Shown one piece after another: positions 26,012 to 34,322 of a DNA stretch of 64,000 nucleotides; position 1 is the stretch's first letter, and the number at the start of each line of letters is the position of its first letter. Below the pieces are notes generated by a model. That model did no database searches, had not been told where the DNA came from, and was given only the letters and a program-made list of their open reading frames with translations. This DNA is from Pseudomonas sp. GM18 (GTDB lineage: Bacteria > Pseudomonadota > Gammaproteobacteria > Pseudomonadales > Pseudomonadaceae). The translations under genes were made by a program, and so were the position numbers. Location of the stretch: positions 1-64,000 of the forward strand of contig NZ_AKJT01000036.1 of assembly GCF_000282195.1 (NCBI RefSeq), in the 5' to 3' direction.

Positions 26012-26083
26012 TTATGGGTCTGAACAGGTCGGATAGTCGCGTTTCTTCAAACCGGTATACAGCTGGCGCGGACGACCGATGCG
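26012..26083 (-). pseudogene. 3' fragment of citrate synthase (gltA)
   Basis: On the minus strand, 24 codons ending in a stop read RIGRPRQLYTGLKKRD and then YPTCSDP. The segment R-I-x-R-P-R-Q-L-Y-T-G-x-x-x-R-D is the conserved C-terminal tail of proteobacterial citrate synthase. No further citrate synthase sequence precedes it, so only the end of the gene remains. It lies in the scarred zone between the malate dehydrogenase and DUF4337 genes. Confidence 0.6.
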
Positions 26084-26150
26084 TGTTTCGACTGTCCCCA
26101 TCCCCTATCAGGCCAATCCTGTTTGTGAATCGCCCCTGAATAAGTGGACA

Positions 26151-26220
26151 TTCAATGACCGCTTCTGGCCGATTACTGCCTGTCGCGAAGGGCTAAAACC
26201 GACCACTAGCTGCCAGTCAT
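26151..26220. repeat. Degenerate intergenic repeat, copy 2 (clearest)
   Basis: AATGACCGCTTCTGGCCGAT is followed by TACTGCCTGTCGCGAAGGGC and TAAAACCGACC. It serves as the reference for related copies at 24699, 27183, 28641, 40108 (reverse) and 57051 (reverse). Confidence 0.6.
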
Positions 26221-26290
26221 TTGTGTCTAAAGAATCAGGGACAATTCATAATGCTGTCCATCTCCACTAACTCCTCCAAGATCGACACCC

Positions 26291-26869
26291 ATGCCTGAAG
26301 AGTTCGAAGTCCCCAGCCCACATGAGCAACATATTGAGCACACCACCCATCATGCGCATGCACAAGGCGACAGCTTTGCCAGCAAGATTGCGGTGATGAC
26401 AGCCATCATGGCGACCGTCGGCGCCCTGATGAGCTATCAGGCCGGCTCAACGGAGAATGAGGCGGCCATGGACAAAAACAACGCCGCCATCCAGAAAACC
26501 GAAGCCGCCAACGAGTGGAATTACTACCAGGCCAAGTCCAGCCGGCAGAACCTGTCGGATCTGGCAAGCCATCTGCCAGGGCTGGATTCCGCCCATTATG
26601 TTGCTGAGGCGCGGCGGTACGGGGAACAGAAGGAGGAGGCGCGCAAGAAGGCTGAAGCATTCGAACAAGAGGCAAGAGAGTGGGACGAGAAGTCAGAGCA
26701 GATGCTGCATCAGCATCACCGATGGGCCCAGGCAATGACAGCGATTCAAATAGCAATTTCACTGGCGGCCATAACCTTGCTGACGCGTAAGGAATGGCTC
26801 AAGCGGCTCTCGTTTGGGGCCGCGGGTGTTGGCGTCATGTTGGGTTCGCTGGCTTGGCTGCATATCTAA
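26291..26869 (+). CDS. DUF4337-family membrane protein
   Basis: The 192-residue protein has the DUF4337 layout: a His-rich N-terminus (HEQHIEHTTHHAHAQGD), a first membrane helix (about 38-58, IAVMTAIMATVGALMSY), a long charged central helix region (EAANEWNYYQAKSSRQNLSDL to about 140) and two C-terminal hydrophobic segments (about 150-190). Function is not established for the family. It is a single gene, with degraded sequence on both sides. Confidence 0.8.
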   Translation: MPEEFEVPSPHEQHIEHTTHHAHAQGDSFASKIAVMTAIMATVGALMSYQAGSTENEAAMDKNNAAIQKTEAANEWNYYQAKSSRQNLSDLASHLPGLDSAHYVAEARRYGEQKEEARKKAEAFEQEAREWDEKSEQMLHQHHRWAQAMTAIQIAISLAAITLLTRKEWLKRLSFGAAGVGVMLGSLAWLHI

Positions 26870-26878
26870 GCGAGGCGC

Positions 26879-27217
26879 TCACCAGCAGGCCAGATGTCTC
26901 TCGATCAACCTCGCCACTTCGGCTGCGTGAGTAAAGCCCAGACTGTGATCGGCGCCAGGGAAAACGTGTAGTTCAGCACGGAGTAACAGTTGAGCAAGGC
27001 GCTGGCCGACGCGGACGGGGCTGATCGGATCAGAATCTCCCCAGAGGAGCAGGACTGGCATGCGCAATTCGATCGACCGGAGCGTGAGGTCGGTGCGGTC
27101 GTCGAGAAACCAACTCGGCAGTGTCGGGTCGGCGGCAGCAAAATCCGGGCGCCAGTCATGCGCGTCCAGAGCAGACATGTCCAGTGACTCCTTCTGGCCG
27201 TTATCTACCTGATGCAA
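26879..27217 (-). pseudogene. Truncated alpha/beta hydrolase (C-terminal half)
   Basis: About 100 residues match the end of an alpha/beta hydrolase: MPVLLLWGDSDPISPVRVGQ carries the acid residue of the triad (GDSDP) and FPGADHSLGFTHAAEVARLI the catalytic His. The N-terminal half with the nucleophile elbow and oxyanion loop is missing. Upstream the sequence runs directly into a copy of the degenerate intergenic repeat (27183-27212), so the 5' part was lost there. Confidence 0.65.
27183..27212. repeat. Degenerate intergenic repeat, copy 3 (short)
   Basis: AGTGACTCCTTCTGGCCGTT, then ATCTACCTGAT. It matches the first half of the family and sits exactly at the broken 5' end of the hydrolase fragment. 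Confidence 0.45.
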
Positions 27218-27232
27218 AAGCCAGTTATCCCT

Positions 27233-27400
27233 GGAGCGCCTCGATCATGTGCTTGACCGTCGACCCTCGCGTGCACTCGCAGGTGAAGGACTGCCGCCGT
27301 CGTTCGGCCGGCAGGAAATCGTTGAGCTCCTCTAGAAGTGGAAGGTTGCACTGGTCATGCTGAACAATATGGCAGGGCTGCAGGATGAGCGAGTCTAGTC
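27233..27400 (-). pseudogene. Partial, frameshifted duplicate of the Mut7-C gene start
   Basis: Read on the minus strand this stretch is nearly the same as 46941-47104, the upstream region and first 42 codons of the intact Mut7-C gene. Shared blocks include CCTGCAGCCCTGCCATA and GAGCTCAACGATTTCCTGCC. In this copy the codon TAC of the original has lost its C, giving an in-frame TAG as codon 9 after the ATG. The similarity stops after GAGGCGCTC. It is a dead partial duplication, inverted relative to the parent and about 20 kb away. Confidence 0.75.
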
Positions 27401-27574
27401 CGAATAAAGGTATCGCCATGCTTATCCCTGCCATCCAGTGCGCCAACAGTAGCTCTATCAGTCCTCCCACAGGGCACTATGCTCACCTCTGTATCGTCGG
27501 CGGGTTTGTGATGACTTCAGGGCGTATTAATTGCGCGCACTTCTGAAAATTTTCATATCAAAAGCGAGGCCCCT

Positions 27575-28546
27575 ATGACCACGACGCAACTGACGCTTCC
27601 TACCTATCAAGACGTCCTTGATGCCGCCGAACGTATCCAGGGCCACGCTCATCGCACCCCGGTGCTGACCTCACGTACGTTGAACGGACAACTGGGTGCC
27701 GAGGTGTTCTTCAAGTGCGAGAACTATCAGCGCATGGGCGCTTTCAAGTTCCGCGGTGCTTTTAATGCATTGGCCCGTTTCGACGAGCGCCAGCGTAAAG
27801 CCGGCGTGGTGGCGTTTTCTTCCGGCAATCACGCCCAGGGCATCGCCTTGTCTGCACGTATCCTGGGTATTCCCGCGACCATCGTGATGCCCCATGACGC
27901 TCCGGCCTCGAAAATGGCAGCGACACGCGAATATGGAGCCAGTGTGGTGCTCTATGATCGTTACAGCGAGGACCGCGAAGCCATTGGTCGAAAACTGGCT
28001 GATGAGCATGGTTACACCTTGATTCCATCCTATGACCACCCGGATGTCATCGCTGGACAAGGGACGGCGACCATGGAGTTATTGCAAGAGACCGGCCCGC
28101 TGGACGCACTATTCGTTTGCCTCGGAGGCGGTGGACTATTGGCGGGCGGTGCCTTGGCAACCCGTGCACTGTCGCCTGACTGCAAACTTTACGGTGTAGA
28201 GCCGCAGGCGGGGAATGACGGTCAACAGTCGTTTCGCAGGGGAGAAATTGTACATATCGACACACCAGATACCTTGGCCGACGGCGCCCAGACCCAGCAT
28301 CTGGGGCACTATACATTCCCAATCATTCGCCGCGACGTTGATGACATCCTGACTGTCACTGATGTACAGCTGGTCGAGGGTATGCGTTTTTTTGCCGAGC
28401 GCATGAAGATGGTCGTGGAGCCTACCGGATGCCTGGGGTTGGCCGCCGTACGTGAGATGGGCAAGGTACTGGGGGGTAAACGCGTCGGTGTGATCGTGAG
28501 CGGAGGTAATATTGACCTGGATCGGTATGCCCGGTTGCTGGCGTAG
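27575..28546 (+). CDS. PLP-dependent threonine dehydratase / threo-3-hydroxyaspartate ammonia-lyase-like
   Basis: Fold-type II PLP enzyme of 323 residues. Lys58 in GAFKFRGAFNA is the Schiff-base lysine, SSGNHAQG binds substrate, and GGGGLLAGG holds the PLP phosphate. The length fits single-domain enzymes such as threo-3-hydroxy-L-aspartate ammonia-lyase, catabolic threonine dehydratase and serine racemase. It lacks the C-terminal ACT-like domain of biosynthetic IlvA, so it is not the isoleucine-pathway enzyme. It is a single gene; the short upstream gap shows no attenuator. The choice among the three activities cannot be made from sequence alone. Confidence 0.82.
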   Translation: MTTTQLTLPTYQDVLDAAERIQGHAHRTPVLTSRTLNGQLGAEVFFKCENYQRMGAFKFRGAFNALARFDERQRKAGVVAFSSGNHAQGIALSARILGIPATIVMPHDAPASKMAATREYGASVVLYDRYSEDREAIGRKLADEHGYTLIPSYDHPDVIAGQGTATMELLQETGPLDALFVCLGGGGLLAGGALATRALSPDCKLYGVEPQAGNDGQQSFRRGEIVHIDTPDTLADGAQTQHLGHYTFPIIRRDVDDILTVTDVQLVEGMRFFAERMKMVVEPTGCLGLAAVREMGKVLGGKRVGVIVSGGNIDLDRYARLLA

Positions 28547-28640
28547 CTTTTAACGCTGACACTAGTCGATCTCTTAGGGGCGGACCCGAAGAGATCCTGT
28601 GCGATCTGTGCGACCGCTGCAATCGATGCGCATAGGTTTG

Positions 28641-28680
28641 AGTGACCGCTTCTGGCCGTCAACTGCCTGCCAAGAACTGC
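28641..28680. repeat. Degenerate intergenic repeat, copy 4
   Basis: AGTGACCGCTTCTGGCCGTC, then AACTGCCTGCCAAGAACTGC. It has the same start as copy 2 and diverges after the second block. The rest of the 28547-28824 gap holds nothing I can identify. Confidence 0.5.
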
Positions 28681-28824
28681 CATAAGTGCCCCATTCATGA
28701 CTTGAAGGTCGCCTGTTGCTCACGTCCCCAGGGCCTGATCCGCGCTTTTTCGCCCCACCTGCCACTTTCGCCACAATCGGCGTGGATCTAAAGTCAGGGG
28801 CGCACCTCCAGGGGACTTCCAGTC

Positions 28825-29745
28825 ATGTACAGCTCGCTTGCCATACCGAGTACCGCTCGCCAATTGCATGACCGGATCTATGCTGGCGAGATCATTCGCT
28901 TCACTGACCTGCAGCCCATGACGGCGCTGGTGGAATATACGCGTGCGTTCCTCGAAGACGCGCTGCATCCCTGGTCGCCGCAACAGATCCATCGCCATTT
29001 GAGCCACCCTGAGCAGACTGAGCGCTTTGCGAAAATTCAGAACAACTTCGCAGGCTTGGCTGAGGTCCAGCAGCGCTGGCAGGACGTCGTGCAAAGCCTT
29101 GGCATCGCCCCCGATACCTTGGCGTGCGATCGCCTGCATTTGCGTTTCCAGCCGCATTGCGAGCCAGGGCAGTCGACGCCGCGTGCCCGCACGACGGCCA
29201 CCATCGCGTTTCACCGCGATACCTGGGGGTCGAATATCTATGCACAAACCAACTGGTGGGCGCCCATCTATCCCATCGCGGCAGGGCGTACCGTCGTCTT
29301 GTATCCAGGCCTCTGGCAGCAACCGCTGGGTAATTCGAGTGCAGATTTCGATATGCGCGCCATTTTGCAGCGATCCCATCGAGACGGCCGCAATGCCGTG
29401 GATGCCGACGAAGCCATTCCGCATCTGCTGGAAGCGATCGACCCGCAGGAGGGGATTGCCGTCGATATCGCTCCGGGGAGCCTGATCGCCTTTTCCGGAG
29501 CTCATGCCCATGCCGGCGTCGGCAATAGCACCGGGCTGACACGCATCTCTTTCGAGACTCGATCAATACTGATCGCCGACCTGTTGGCCGGATTGGGAGC
29601 GCCCAATGTCGATGGTCACGCGCCTTGGAAGACTATTGGACTGTTTCGCCGAATGAACGATGCGCAACGCCTGAACGAGATCCTTGGCTGCGGCTTTATC
29701 GAGCCCTATCTGCGGCCAGCAGAGCCCTGGCGCTGGCGCCGGTAG
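28825..29745 (+). CDS. Putative Fe(II)/2-oxoglutarate-dependent oxygenase (phytanoyl-CoA dioxygenase-like)
   Basis: The 306-residue protein has no name I can assign. It shows the pattern of the double-stranded beta-helix oxygenases: His130-x-Asp132 in AFHRDTWGSN, a distal His (227 or 229) in SGAHAHAGVGNSTGLTRISF and Arg240 placed to bind 2-oxoglutarate. The region between (NWWAPIYPIAAGRTVVLYPG) fits the PhyH group. No signal peptide. It is a single gene; its substrate might be a free amino acid or small metabolite, as for ectoine hydroxylase relatives, but that is a guess. Confidence 0.6.
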   Translation: MYSSLAIPSTARQLHDRIYAGEIIRFTDLQPMTALVEYTRAFLEDALHPWSPQQIHRHLSHPEQTERFAKIQNNFAGLAEVQQRWQDVVQSLGIAPDTLACDRLHLRFQPHCEPGQSTPRARTTATIAFHRDTWGSNIYAQTNWWAPIYPIAAGRTVVLYPGLWQQPLGNSSADFDMRAILQRSHRDGRNAVDADEAIPHLLEAIDPQEGIAVDIAPGSLIAFSGAHAHAGVGNSTGLTRISFETRSILIADLLAGLGAPNVDGHAPWKTIGLFRRMNDAQRLNEILGCGFIEPYLRPAEPWRWRR

Positions 29746-29763
29746 TCGCTTGGGGAAAGACCG

Positions 29764-29795
29764 GTGTGCTTGAATTCCATCTGAATTCGGCACAC
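29764..29795 (+). terminator. Hairpin after the putative oxygenase gene
   Basis: GTGTGC-TT-GAATTC and GAATTC-GG-CACAC form an imperfect stem around a CATCT loop, 18 bases after the stop. There is no T-run, so it is at best a weak terminator or an RNA end structure. Confidence 0.35.
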
Positions 29796-29922
29796 TCGCC
29801 CGTGCGCTGGCCCTAGCCGCGCTCGAGGCGTCATCGCAGACTATTCTTGATCTGGGTAACCGACCGGTCTGGGGCACGACCCCAGGCACTTTTGTCCGAC
29901 ACCCTGAAACGGAGACGCCAGC

Positions 29923-30501
29923 ATGAGCACCTTGCAACTTCACCCTTCACTGGACAATGGTATCCAACCCGCCGCCGCGAATTTCACAGGTGGCACCCTG
30001 CAATGCCTGTGTGCGACCGACAAGGTCGTGGTCAAGATCGACGCACAAACTCTGCATAACCACGCGTGCGGCTGCAGCAAATGCTGGAAACCACAAAACG
30101 CGACATTCGCCGTTATCGCCGTGGTGCCTCGAGATAAGGTCAGCGTCATTGCCCACGGCGAAAAACTGGCGATTGTCGACGAATCCGCCACCATCCAACG
30201 CCACGCCTGCAAGCAGTGTCACGCCCATCTCTTTGGGCGCATCGAGAACAAGGACCATGCGTTTTATGGCCTGGACTTCGTCCACACCGAGCTTTCGCCA
30301 CAGAGCGGATGGGCTGCGCCAGGATTCGCGGCGTTCGTGTCCTCCATCATCGAAACCGGCACACCGCCAGCGCAAATGAAGGCTATCCGCGAGCGCTTGC
30401 GCTCGATCGGTCTGGAACCCTATGACTGCCTGTCCCCGGATTTGATGGACGCAATGGCGACTCATGTCGCCAGACAGAAAGGCCTGCTCCCCGCCGCCTG
30501 A
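29923..30501 (+). CDS. gfa: S-(hydroxymethyl)glutathione synthase (glutathione-dependent formaldehyde-activating enzyme)
   Basis: Gfa captures formaldehyde on glutathione for oxidation by class III alcohol dehydrogenase. The 192-residue product has the Gfa zinc ligands: [20 protein letters not shown] and [28 protein letters not shown]. The C-terminal LPAA-ending extension is also usual for full-length Gfa. Formaldehyde is the expected by-product of oxidative O-demethylation such as that proposed for the moc-like oxygenase 23 kb away, but the two are not linked in an operon. Confidence 0.9.
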   Translation: MSTLQLHPSLDNGIQPAAANFTGGTLQCLCATDKVVVKIDAQTLHNHACGCSKCWKPQNATFAVIAVVPRDKVSVIAHGEKLAIVDESATIQRHACKQCHAHLFGRIENKDHAFYGLDFVHTELSPQSGWAAPGFAAFVSSIIETGTPPAQMKAIRERLRSIGLEPYDCLSPDLMDAMATHVARQKGLLPAA

Positions 30502-30632
30502 TTGATCGGTCGCCGCGGTTTCTTTTCCGGACCGCGGTCCGATTCACCTTCTGCCCTGTAGCGTAGACCAGGAATATGCGGTTACCTGCACTGCTAGAAT
30601 CCACGTACCTGTCCCAACCCTGGAGAACCAAG

Positions 30633-31112
30633 ATGATCAGCAAGAGCACGATTTGTCTCTGGTACGACGGCACCGCGCTGGACGCTGCGACGTTCTACGC
30701 CGAGACGTTTCCGAACAGCGCGGTGGGTGCTGTCCTTCGCGCGCCTGGCGACTATCCGGCGGGTAAACAGGGTGATGTCTTGACGGTGGAGTTCACGGTG
30801 ATGGGCATCCCTTGTCTCGGGCTGAACGGTGGGCCGGGGGTCAAGCACAACGAGGCTTTCTCGTTCCAGGTGGCGACCGACGACCAGGCCGAAACCGACC
30901 GCTTGTGGAACGCGATTGTCGGCAACGGCGGCCAGGAAAATGTATGCGGCTGGTGCCAGGACAAGTGGGGACTGTCGTGGCAGATCACGCCACGCGTCCT
31001 GAGCGCCGCGATAGCCAATCCTGATCGAGCGGCGGCCAAGCGCGCGTTCGACGCCATGATGGGGATGGGCAAGATCGACATCGCAGCGATCGAAGCGGCT
31101 CTGAAGCGTTAA
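30633..31112 (+). CDS. VOC-superfamily protein (PhnB / 3-demethylubiquinone-methyltransferase-like domain)
   Basis: The 159-residue protein begins ISKSTICLWYDGTALDAATF and carries GDVLTVEFTVMGIPCLGLNGG and CGWCQDKWGLSWQITPR. These are hallmarks of the PhnB-like VOC group often mislabelled as a methyltransferase. Function is unknown. I chose the ATG at 30633 behind GGAGA; an ATG at 30576 is open but has no ribosome site. Confidence 0.8.
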   Translation: MISKSTICLWYDGTALDAATFYAETFPNSAVGAVLRAPGDYPAGKQGDVLTVEFTVMGIPCLGLNGGPGVKHNEAFSFQVATDDQAETDRLWNAIVGNGGQENVCGWCQDKWGLSWQITPRVLSAAIANPDRAAAKRAFDAMMGMGKIDIAAIEAALKR

Positions 31113-31156
31113 CCAGCGCGCACGGATGCGAGGGCATGCCGACGCACGGGTTCAGA

Positions 31157-32281
31157 CTAAGCCTGCGGTTGGTGACTGGTCACGCAGTGGATTCCGCCAC
31201 CACCGGCGGCGATCGCGTCGATGTTGAGCTGTACCACTTCACGTTCCGGATAGAGTTCAGACAACAGATCAAAGGCCCGGATATCTGCCGCCCGGTCACC
31301 GAACTCCGGCGCAATGATCGCCCCGTTGATGACGAAGTAGTTGATGTAGCCGGCGGCAAAGTCCGGGTTGTTGCGGCTGAACTGGCTCTTTCGTGGATTG
31401 AGCGGTGGCGACACTGTGTGCACCTGCAACTTGCGGCCGTCGGCATCCGTGGCCTGTTTGAGAATCTCCAGGTGGGCCAGTGTCACTTTGTGGTCGTATG
31501 ACTCAGGGTCGTTGTCGAGGTTGGCGATCACCACGCCTGGCTTGACGAAGCGGGCGTAGAAATCGACGTGGGCGTCAGTGATGTCCTTGCCCTTGATGCC
31601 CGGTAGCCAGATGATTTTACGCAAGCCCAGACGGGCTTTCAGTTCTTGTTCGACTTCGGCCTTGCTCCAGTCGGGGTTGCGGTTGCTATTGATCCAACTG
31701 CTTTCGGTCATGATCCCTGTTCCGTGACCATCGACTTCGATACCACCGCCCTCTCCCACCAACCCGCTGCGCATGTGGCGGGCATCCACGGTACGGGCAA
31801 CCAAAGCGGCCAACTGCGCATCCTCGGCATGTCGCTGTTTATTGCCCCAGCCATTGAAGTTGAAATCCACGGCGCCGAGCCCGCCCTCCCCGTCGACGAC
31901 AAAGTTGGCCCCGGTATCACGCATCCAGATATCGTCGAGTTCGGTGGTGACGTAAGTGATATTGACCGTGCCGCAGTGTTCTTCGGCCAGATCCCGCTCG
32001 CGCTCGCGACAGAACACCGTCACCGGTTCATATCGGGCAATGGTGCTCGCGATCAGGCCAATGGCTTCTTGCACGTGAGGGGTGAAGTCTTTCCAGATAG
32101 CCTTCTGTGCGCCAAAGGCGACGAAGGCACGCTGGTGTTTGTCGGCCTCATCCGGCATACGCCAGCCGCCCTGAGTGGCTGCTTGCACGCGCAAAGGTGT
32201 CAGGCCCAGTCCGATGGATGCGACTGCGCCCAAACCGGCAACGATCGAAGCCTGCTTAATGAACTCGCGACGAGTCGACAT
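31157..32281 (-). CDS. Agmatine deiminase-family protein with Tat signal peptide
   Basis: Second agmatine-deiminase homologue of the cluster, 374 residues. Its N-terminus is a twin-arginine signal (STRREFIKQASIVAGLGAVA, then a hydrophobic stretch to VQA), so the enzyme should be folded and then exported. The catalytic set is retained: VGEGGGIEVDGHGT, DAHVDFYARFVKPG and the C-terminal Cys in GGGGIHCVTSH. It is last in the operon aguA-aguB-binding protein-this gene, 23 bases after the binding protein. Likely role: converting agmatine or a similar guanidino compound in the periplasm. ATG at 32281 behind GGGA. Confidence 0.85.
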   Translation of the reverse strand: MSTRREFIKQASIVAGLGAVASIGLGLTPLRVQAATQGGWRMPDEADKHQRAFVAFGAQKAIWKDFTPHVQEAIGLIASTIARYEPVTVFCRERERDLAEEHCGTVNITYVTTELDDIWMRDTGANFVVDGEGGLGAVDFNFNGWGNKQRHAEDAQLAALVARTVDARHMRSGLVGEGGGIEVDGHGTGIMTESSWINSNRNPDWSKAEVEQELKARLGLRKIIWLPGIKGKDITDAHVDFYARFVKPGVVIANLDNDPESYDHKVTLAHLEILKQATDADGRKLQVHTVSPPLNPRKSQFSRNNPDFAAGYINYFVINGAIIAPEFGDRAADIRAFDLLSELYPEREVVQLNIDAIAAGGGGIHCVTSHQPQA

Positions 32282-32304
32282 GGGTTGATCCCTGGAATAT
32301 GTAC

Positions 32305-33408
32305 TCATTTTACGGTGGCCGTCTTGAACTTGGTCCAGGTTCGCATGCGCGCCCGCATATCGGGCTGGGGAATGTCCTTGCCGGGGATCAGCCGTTCATA
32401 CGTGGCCTCGTCGAGATAAATATCCGGATTGTTGCGCATGACTGCATCGACGCTCGGACGTGCCTTGGCGTTGGAGGTGGGGTAGCCGGTGAAGTTACTG
32501 ATCGCGGCCATATTCTCCGGGCGCATGATGAAGTTGATAAACGCATAGGCGTACTCAGGATGCTTGGCGTCGACCGGAATCGCCATCGTGTCCATCCACA
32601 CCGTAGTGCCTTCACGGGGAATGCGGTATTGGAACGTGGTTTTCTTGCCCGCGGTATCCGCCGTCCGTTGCGCCTGAGTCATGTCCCCGCTGTAACCCAG
32701 CGACAGGCACAAGTTACCGTTGACCAGATCGGTCACCGGCTGCGACTGGAACTTGCGAATGTATGGCCGTAGCTTGAGCAGCAGCTCACTCGCCGCGACC
32801 AGGTCCTCAGGCTTTGCGCTGCGTGGCTCCCGGCCCAGGTAATTGAGCACCACCGCCAACACTTCATCGGGCGAATCGATTATCGAGATACCGCAATCGG
32901 CAAACCTGGCGGCCAGTTCCGGTTTGAACAGCATGTCCAGGCTGTTGACCGGGGCATCCGGCATGCGCTGTTTGATCTGTTCGGCATTGTAGGTCAGGCC
33001 GATGGTGCCCCAGGTATAGGGGACGGTGGCCTGGCTCGAATGCACATAATGGGTACGCAGCTTCTGCAAGCCGGGTTCGATGTCATCCAGAGCTGTGAGC
33101 TTTGAGCGGTCCAGCGGCAGCAGACTGCCGGCGCGCATCAAGCGTTCGGCAACGGTATCGCCGGGGAAGATCAGGTCATAACCGCTTCCGCCGGCCAGCA
33201 TCTTGGCTTCCAGCGTCTCACTGCCATCCATGACGTCGTAGATCACTTTGATCCCGGTTTCGGCGGTGAATCGGGTCAGGGTGTCCTCGGCGAAATAGTC
33301 GGCCCAGTTGTACAGCCTTAAGTTTTTTTCCTCGGCGTGCAGTGACGGCATGACACCGCCAAGCGCCAATCCCAGGGTGCCGATCAACAGCTTGTTGTAA
33401 ATGCGCAT
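32305..33408 (-). CDS. Polyamine ABC transporter substrate-binding protein (PotF/SpuD-like)
   Basis: The 367-residue periplasmic binding protein of the PotD/PotF class has signal peptide residues 1-25 (IGTLGLALGGVMPSLHA). Typical segments are LRLYNWADYFAEDTLTRFTAETGIKVIYD, YDLIFPGDTVAERL, VPYTWGTIGLTYNAEQ and FINFIMRPENMAAISNFTGYPTSN. It lies one base after aguB and just before the exported deiminase. It should bind putrescine, agmatine or carbamoylputrescine. No permease or ATPase is encoded here, so it would use components from elsewhere or act as a sensor. Confidence 0.87.
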   Translation of the reverse strand: MRIYNKLLIGTLGLALGGVMPSLHAEEKNLRLYNWADYFAEDTLTRFTAETGIKVIYDVMDGSETLEAKMLAGGSGYDLIFPGDTVAERLMRAGSLLPLDRSKLTALDDIEPGLQKLRTHYVHSSQATVPYTWGTIGLTYNAEQIKQRMPDAPVNSLDMLFKPELAARFADCGISIIDSPDEVLAVVLNYLGREPRSAKPEDLVAASELLLKLRPYIRKFQSQPVTDLVNGNLCLSLGYSGDMTQAQRTADTAGKKTTFQYRIPREGTTVWMDTMAIPVDAKHPEYAYAFINFIMRPENMAAISNFTGYPTSNAKARPSVDAVMRNNPDIYLDEATYERLIPGKDIPQPDMRARMRTWTKFKTATVK

Positions 33409-33409
33409 G

Positions 33410-34318
33410 TCAAATCCCCTGAGTGCTCCAGCGTGCATGGATGTGACGACCGTCCTGGCTTAACAGCGCCCCGTACATGTCCGGGCGACGGTCGCGGTAG
33501 ATGCCCCAGCTCTGGCGCTCTTCGCCCATGGCGGTCAAATCCAGGCTGTGCATCAGCACGCCGGTGCTGTCACGGTCGGCCTCGGCGAGCAATTTGCCCT
33601 TGTGGTTGCAGATAAAGGACGAGCCGTAGAAGCTCATCTGCAGGGTCGGATCGGTGGTCGCCACCTCTCGGCCGACGCGATTGGCCGCCACGACCGGAAG
33701 GATGTTGGCAGCCGCATGACCGCGCATGGTCATTTGCCAGTGGTCGCGTGAATCCAGCGCTGCACAGCCAGGTTCAGAGCCAATGGCGGTGGGAAACAGC
33801 AAGACTTGCGCGCCCATCAACGCCAGGCAGCGCGCGGTCTCGGGGAACCACTGATCCCAGCAGATTCCCACACCGATACGCCCAAAAGCGGTGTCCCAGA
33901 CACGGAAACCCGTATCACCGGGGCTGAAGTATTCCTTCTCCTGATAACCGATGGCGTTGGGAATGTGGGTCTTGCGATACACACCCAACAAGCGCCCATC
34001 GGCATCGGCCACGCTCAAGGAATTGAAGTACGCATTGCCCGCCTTCTCGAACCAGCTCAGCGGCAGCACCACACCCAACTCCCCGGCCAATGCGGCAAAG
34101 CGCTTGAGTACATGGCTGTCTCGATATTCTTCGGCCAGCGCCAGGTGCTGGTGACTTTGCTCGATACAAAAATACGGTGTGGCAAACAGTTCCTGCAGCA
34201 GGATGACCTGGGCGCCCTTGGCCGCCGCCTCACGCACCAACTGCTCAGCTTGATCGAGGTTGTGTTGCAAGTCCCAGGTGCAGGGCATCTGGGTGGTGGC
34301 AATCGTCAACAAGGTCAT
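33410..34318 (-). CDS. aguB: N-carbamoylputrescine amidase
   Basis: Nitrilase-superfamily enzyme of 302 residues that hydrolyses N-carbamoylputrescine to putrescine, CO2 and ammonia. The Glu-Lys-Cys triad is visible as Glu43 (LLQELFATPYF), Lys116 (GVYRKTHIPN) and Cys153 (GVGICWDQWFPE). Length and the MYGALLSQDGRHI C-terminus fit AguB. The true start is the ATG at 34318; the frame is open further upstream but overlaps aguA and is not coding there. It follows aguA by 4 bases and precedes the binding-protein gene by 1 base. Confidence 0.92.
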   Translation of the reverse strand: MTLLTIATTQMPCTWDLQHNLDQAEQLVREAAAKGAQVILLQELFATPYFCIEQSHQHLALAEEYRDSHVLKRFAALAGELGVVLPLSWFEKAGNAYFNSLSVADADGRLLGVYRKTHIPNAIGYQEKEYFSPGDTGFRVWDTAFGRIGVGICWDQWFPETARCLALMGAQVLLFPTAIGSEPGCAALDSRDHWQMTMRGHAAANILPVVAANRVGREVATTDPTLQMSFYGSSFICNHKGKLLAEADRDSTGVLMHSLDLTAMGEERQSWGIYRDRRPDMYGALLSQDGRHIHARWSTQGI

Positions 34319-34322
34319 GGCA

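Noticed and set aside
31157-32281. Treating the second agmatine deiminase as a decayed copy
   Set aside because: All catalytic motifs including the C-terminal Cys are intact and the Tat signal is well formed.
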